A stretch of 64,000 bases of DNA from Pholiota molesta (taxonomy: Eukaryota; Basidiomycota; Agaricomycetes; Agaricales; Strophariaceae), in assembly GCA_014925825.1 (NCBI GenBank), contig JACGCK010000073.1:164084-228083 (forward strand). The letters run 5' to 3'. This document shows positions 59,301 to 64,000 of the stretch, one piece after another. Below the pieces are notes generated by a model that did no database searches, was not told where the DNA came from, and was given only the letters and a program-made list of their open reading frames with translations. Numbering within the stretch: the stretch's first letter is position 1; every line of letters starts with the position of its first letter. The position numbers were made by a program, and so were the translations under genes.

Positions 59301-60394
59301 CGAATCGGATAAGGATGATACATCACATCCTCGCGAAGAACCCTCAGCAGAGGCGTTGGCCAAACTCACGGATTATTGTCAGAATGCTACCCCGCTTTTG
59401 TCCTGCTTTCTCTGACCATCCCAATCAACAGTGGTCCCTTATACTACTCAGGAGCAAGCGCATGGGGCTACCAGAAACCCGAACTTGAAACTCTTATTCC
59501 GTTTGTCGAAATTCTATGTTCTAGATCAAGGTGTGATTTTATTTTCAGGCCTGTCAGCCGTGGCGACTGTACTTACTTTTGCTTATAGATGCCGATGAGT
59601 TGGAGTGGTATATTCCCTCGACAATCTCGGTCGCGGAGCTGCAACGCACCCTCAACGTCATCAATCAATTCCTTGAAACACCCTTCGATCTGGATGGGAA
59701 GGGGGCTTCCTCTCTCTTGAACAAGAAGCGGCGTCGCAGGAGGCGCCGGTCGCCCTCCCCGGATTCCGACGAGGATGCCCCACTATCTGGAGATGAACCA
59801 CGGAGGAAAAAACGCAAAGAGAAGGCGACGAAAGAAAAGGCCCAATACAAATCGGCGCAATTCATCGAAGATAGTGACGAGGAATATGGCAACATGGAAG
59901 CCTTCTTGGAAAAGGAGCGCGCTCAGCGAGAGAAGGCCACCCTAGCCGCTGCGACAGCGGGGGTAACCGACCGTCCCATCACCATGAAAGCGACGGGAAC
60001 GAAAAAGCGGCGCAGAAAAGCTGCTGAAGTTGGTTCAAAACCTAAACGGCGAAAGTCATCTCTCCCAGCTGGGGGAGATGTAGGGGACCGCTCCGAATCC
60101 AACATGGACTTGCCAAACGACGACAGTGACGTGGAACTCGTGGAGACAGTCCCCATTCTCCCTGCCGAAAGTGAGGTTCCCGACACTGTTCAGGCAACGT
60201 CCGGCCCCCGCCCTCGTCCGCGTCCACGTCCACGACCGAAAACGTCTGCTACATCCTCCACACTGCCCTCCGAAGCCGATGACCGACCAGGTTCGCCTTC
60301 ATCAGACGGTCCAGACGGAGAGCCTGAAAGAGTATCATCAATGTCGCACAGTCACCGCAGTAAAAGGTTGATACTCTCTGATGACGATGACTAG
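56360..60394 (+). CDS. TOF1: Replication fork protection protein TOF1/Timeless
   Basis: Eleven exons close perfectly: 56360-57190, 57245-57623, 57679-57920, 57985-58318, 58373-58470, 58520-58666, 58750-58899, 58952-59164, 59227-59377, 59432-59530, 59589-60394; 1149 residues. The N-terminal Timeless domain (CLKDLKKLWRKDESDDERTV, RLFWEMRVLPNDLVPIL) and helical repeats (PLFNGWNTLVLEIFYLLFRG, CYNPFLSVLLKDIRSERP) are clear, as are VYLAYALLRMLERWGKEKG, FFPKNRGHWKQYSSWEPE and DADELEWYIPSTI. The tail is basic/acidic with nuclear signals (RRRRRRSPSPDSDED) and an arginine-proline repeat. With Csm3/Tipin it forms the fork protection complex that stabilises stalled forks and relays the checkpoint. Not one frame break in 3.4 kb of coding sequence. 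Confidence 0.95.
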
Positions 60395-63117
60395 TAGCTT
60401 CCTTCACTCCCTCTCATGTCATGGATCTGAATTCAGCGTCCAGATTTAACCATGGAATGTATCTGTATTTTCTTGTCTCAATGCTTTATAATCTTTGTTT
60501 CCGCTTTCTGATTCCAATGCATGGCACAGTGGCTCGGCAGGAAGGTAGCCTCAAGGCCTCCTGATCCTCACTCGTTAGCCTAGAATTTCTGGGACATTTC
60601 AGTTCTATTCCATCAGTGATAGACCTCTTTTCGTGTGCCTCGCCTCTTCACAGCTATCACGGAAGCCTTATAAACCTATCTGCCGTGTGATTCTCTTTCT
60701 TGTTTCAAAGCCGTGTCAGCCACAATTCTCAACATGAGCTACATATGCGCATGGGACTTCAAAATCTCAAAAATAGTTCAGCTTTGCCTGTTGCTTTTTA
60801 CGTGGACGTAATTGCAGCGCGAGAGTCCACGCAGAGTATTTATGCATCGCATCGAATGGGATATTTCTAAATAATACAATAGCATACCACTTTTGTGTGC
60901 AGAGCGTCATGGAAGCGATGGTCTTCGCACCCTCTCGGGAGAGCTTATTCTATTACGCTGACAGGTCGATAACAACCGACCTTCTTCCCATGACTTGCCT
61001 ACATGCTAGAACGGTTAAAACATATATGGAAAATTGAATGACCACTAAGGACATCACACGCCGGTAGAATCCAGATCAACTCGAGTCTTCTATAGCTCTG
61101 ATGATGCTCTTGTAGTTAGAACACGGAATTCAAGTGGCTTCAAGCCTATCTTGTGCACAGATGAAACGCGAGGATTGGTGTCGAGTATGGTACCTGACTC
61201 GCAATTGTGGAGGCCCTTTGGGCGAATTCGGAACGGGAGTAAATCAGCCTTGCCTCTATAACAGGTGCGCCAAGGAGATTGTGACTTTATCTACATAGTC
61301 AATACATAGCCGTCGACCCTGCCAGTGTAGGCCCACTGTAGGGGCGCTCATTTGGAAGGTTGGGCACAGAGTAGGCTGAGTTCTTGTATTAAGTCTATAT
61401 ATATCAGTTGATCGAGTCAAGACAAGGGAAGTCAGCTATTATCGGTCATAATTATTTAAACCATTCATTTACCATTCAGATAGCAACGAGTATCTGGCCA
61501 CGCACATTCAGAAGTACCGTCCCGTTGTCCGACCTATTCGCATACCTGGGGAGTCATCATCATGAAGAGTTACCATCCTTGTCCTGGTGCAAAACAATAA
61601 CCACACCATCTGGACATGTTAAAAGGTTTGAAAACAAAAAAACTGTTACCCGAAATGTCGACTGCTCGCAGCTAGAAATGATTTACATACAGAGTCATTC
61701 TAACGGCGATTTCATTACAAGCTTGGACCACAGTTATCCTGATAAATGGCTCGATACGGACTACTGTAGAAATGTACTTAACAGATGGCGACTGCTGCAT
61801 CCATCACGGAAAATGCCGTGGGCGCTTCTCTCGATTGAAACCACTGTAACACAGGAATTCATTCTCGTCGATAGCATGTAGGAGTGGAGGAGGCGAAAGT
61901 GCATTAAATTTCAAGAGCTGAGCTCACCGTTACATGTCCGTAAAGGCCGAGTATAGCCCACGACATATTGTCAAGTCGAGGGACAAGTATGACGAAGAGA
62001 ATGACACAACAACCTGCAGTTATAAACAGCTATTCCTCTTTCTCGTAAAGGCTCAGGAATCAGAAAGACTATCATAAGTGACTCAACCTATTGACCTCAG
62101 AGTACAGTTCTAGCGCTCGATAACGAGATACCCTGTGATATCGGTATACATCTTATTTATCATCCATAGACGTCCGTCCGGCTTCCATCAGCGGGGTATG
62201 TTTAGGAATCTGACAAATTCCGAGCCAGGTCGAGCGGCTTTCAGACAATATATGTAGTTAGCACATTCAGTCAATTAAGTTGGAGCTTCAGAACCTTTGC
62301 GCCGCTGGTTCTGCGTACTTGGAGCGCATTTTGGATGGATAACGACGATGCATAAGCTCACCTGACAAAAGGCTTTTTCGGTTGTGGGCGATTGGTGGGG
62401 ATGGATTTTTCCATGGTCTCCGAGGGTACACTCAGAGCGTCAGTCCAAGTTATTTTGAGAAAGCTGTGCGCCACAAAACCATTAGGACAAGAGTTCGTGA
62501 CGAAGGAGAAGAGCAAGAGAAGAGGCTGGAAATGGGGCGTCGCGGAGTATCAAATGGGAGCTACTTCCTATTTTGGATATACCCTTGCGACCTTGCGGAA
62601 GCATTTCTTTTGTTGATCCCCGATCACAGAAGTCTCCTTAAGCCTCCTTTGGCCTCAGGCACATCGCGCGTGGGCATGAAGCCGCAACTTTCCGTTGCCG
62701 ATGGCAAGAGTCAAGTCGCGAACTTAAGACCGAAGAGCAGGAAAGGATAAGGGAGCCTGACCGGCCAAAAAAGCCTAGATTTAATCCTACGCCAGGGAAA
62801 ATAATCCAATTCGAGATGCATTCTGGGAGATAGACAGCATAGAAGATCGCCGAAATTCGCTCTGCAGAAAACAAGATTTACTTGGAACCAACGGATTGGT
62901 ACACTATCTGTGCAGGGTCACACTTATTCAGACTGCAACCAGTATCCAGATCGAGGCGAACAGCTCGGGAATGGTTACTTCGAATCCCATTCAGATGGAA
63001 TTCATAAACCCAACAACAGGCGCTGCACAGGGCGCAATATAAGTTAGCGTCTTGTCCTTGATATCTCTTTTGCAACCCCGATCCCCATTGCCCCACCCTC
63101 CTTACGTTATTCTCTTG
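60395..63117. other. Gene-poor stretch, 2.7 kb
   Basis: No supported gene. A 157-codon open frame at 61408-61881 starts at a non-ATG codon and has no recognisable domain. Right end holds the bZIP gene promoter. Confidence 0.45.
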
Positions 63118-64000
63118 ATGTCTTCGGTAACTGGTCATACTAGTCATACGGCACAATCTGAGAGGCCTCAGGAACGCAGCCGTAATGCTAAAGCACAAGC
63201 CAGACATCGAGCAAAGAGAAAGGCGTACATTGACCAAGTATGTTTCAGCATCGTCAAGTCTTTGAACAACCATATTAACACGGGCATCAGCTGGAGCAAA
63301 CCGTTACCAAGCTCCAAATTGCCGTTGGATACACGACCGAGCAGGTCTCGGCGCTGCCCCCACCACTTTTGAAGATCCGCGAGCTCGAGCAAGACAACAC
63401 GCGCCTTCAGAAGGAAAATGATGAACTACGTAGGCTGATCGATCCTAATTCCCGAGCGTTAGCATCCGATTCAACGCGCCGTACTTCATTGGGTGCGTAT
63501 CAAGATTCCCGAGCCTGCGACCGCGACTATGGTCTCAAGAGACGCAAAGGCGGCCAGGATGGTGTTTACATCGTATGTTCTGTCGGCGCCACCTCATCGA
63601 TATCACTGACAAATCCTTATCTTCCATAGAGTCCGAGTGACACGCCGCCTCATGGTATGGAGTCGAGCTCCCGACCTCCACCTCCATTGACTATTCCCCA
63701 TCCATCCGCCCACCATTATGGGGGTAATGGTGGTATGAGCTCCCACTCTCATACCGCTAGCAACCAAAATGGTTCGTTGTTCAACCTGCACGGGACACCG
63801 ACGTTTCAAATGCCTAATACGCCGTCGGGGTCGAGTGCTACTTCAAGCCCTCCGTTCTCGGCGAGTATTTTTCCCTTACCAATCCTGTCACCTGCTCTGC
63901 AATGGAGCTCCGTGTAGAGAAGCGCTTGGATCCTAGTAACGATCTTATTTCTCCCTACAGCCTATACAGATTCAAGGCTCTTCCCACTTGCTATGGACCA
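63118..64000 (+). CDS. bZIP transcription factor (3' part beyond window)
   Basis: Exons 63118-63237, 63291-63572, 63630-63864 and 63918 to the edge. The basic region RSRNAKAQARHRAKRKAYID holds the N-x7-R/K pattern of bZIP DNA contacts and runs into a leucine zipper split by the first intron (QLEQTVTKLQIAVGY, then LLKIRELEQDNTRLQKENDE). A serine/proline/histidine-rich region follows (SSRPPPPLTIPHPSAHHYGG). Fungal bZIP proteins of this layout regulate stress or nutrient responses, but no subfamily can be named. The last exon is cut by the window end. Confidence 0.85.

Noticed and set aside
60208..60240. Tandem repeat coding RPRPRPRPRP, considered as a short satellite
   Set aside because: It lies in frame inside the TOF1 tail and is ordinary coding microsatellite drift.
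61408..61881. 157-codon open frame on the plus strand
   Set aside because: Starts at TTG, has no domain, no splice partners and AT-rich composition like its surroundings.
1..64000. CRISPR arrays, operons, bacterial-type promoters
   Set aside because: The window is plainly eukaryotic (spliced genes, Pol III tRNA); no regularly spaced short repeats were seen.

Overview
This is nuclear DNA of a basidiomycete fungus, most likely an Agaricomycete. The evidence is the dense short introns (about 45-90 bases, GTRNGY donors, YAG acceptors) in almost every gene, and the families present: DUF6535 membrane proteins, HET-domain proteins, a CAP59/CMT1-like mannosyltransferase, a CAP64-like protein, and intron-containing Tc1/mariner-like and hAT-like elements. 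Gene models were built by hand from splice sites and reading-frame continuity; exon bounds are good where the frame closes exactly and approximate where I say so.

Left part (1-24.6 kb). An FHA-domain protein runs off the left edge. Next come a DUF6535 relic, a small heat-shock protein (HSP20) gene and a broken LINE RNase H fragment. A divergent pair encodes homologues of Cryptococcus capsule genes (CMT1/CAP59-type transferase and a CAP64-like protein). After a frameshifted HET-domain gene and a small unknown gene lie a tRNA-Ala with an intron, then NOP53 and CSN1 (both intact). Two HSP20 genes share a promoter with perfect heat-shock elements; a WW-domain protein, a UspA-type stress protein, a secreted/membrane protein and two further HSP20 loci follow.

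Middle part (25-52 kb). This region is rich in mobile DNA. A GH17 glucanase-type gene is split by a 940-bp Mutator-like element with 211-bp terminal inverted repeats and a 9-bp target duplication. A 3.8-kb Tc1/mariner-like element is itself cut by a 782-bp hAT-type MITE exactly at its catalytic glutamate motif, and a duplicate of its flank 4 kb away preserves the empty site. Genes here are serine palmitoyltransferase subunit LCB1, a DUF6535 protein, a small membrane protein, a PBDC1/YPL225W homologue, an SNG1/DUF3533 protein and a SANT/Myb (ZZZ3-like) protein. Nearly all of these carry single-base frame breaks of one kind: loss of one base from a run of two or more identical bases. LCB1, normally essential, has about eight. 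I read this mainly as a poorly polished patch of assembly, with true decay in the GH17 gene and perhaps one HSP20.

Right part (52-64 kb). A gene-poor stretch with a 608-bp MITE candidate is followed by an intact 11-exon TOF1/Timeless gene and the 5' half of a bZIP transcription factor gene that runs off the right edge. Functionally the window mixes housekeeping genes (ribosome assembly, protein turnover, fork protection, sphingolipid synthesis, eEF1A biogenesis) with a small heat-shock gene expansion of at least six loci.
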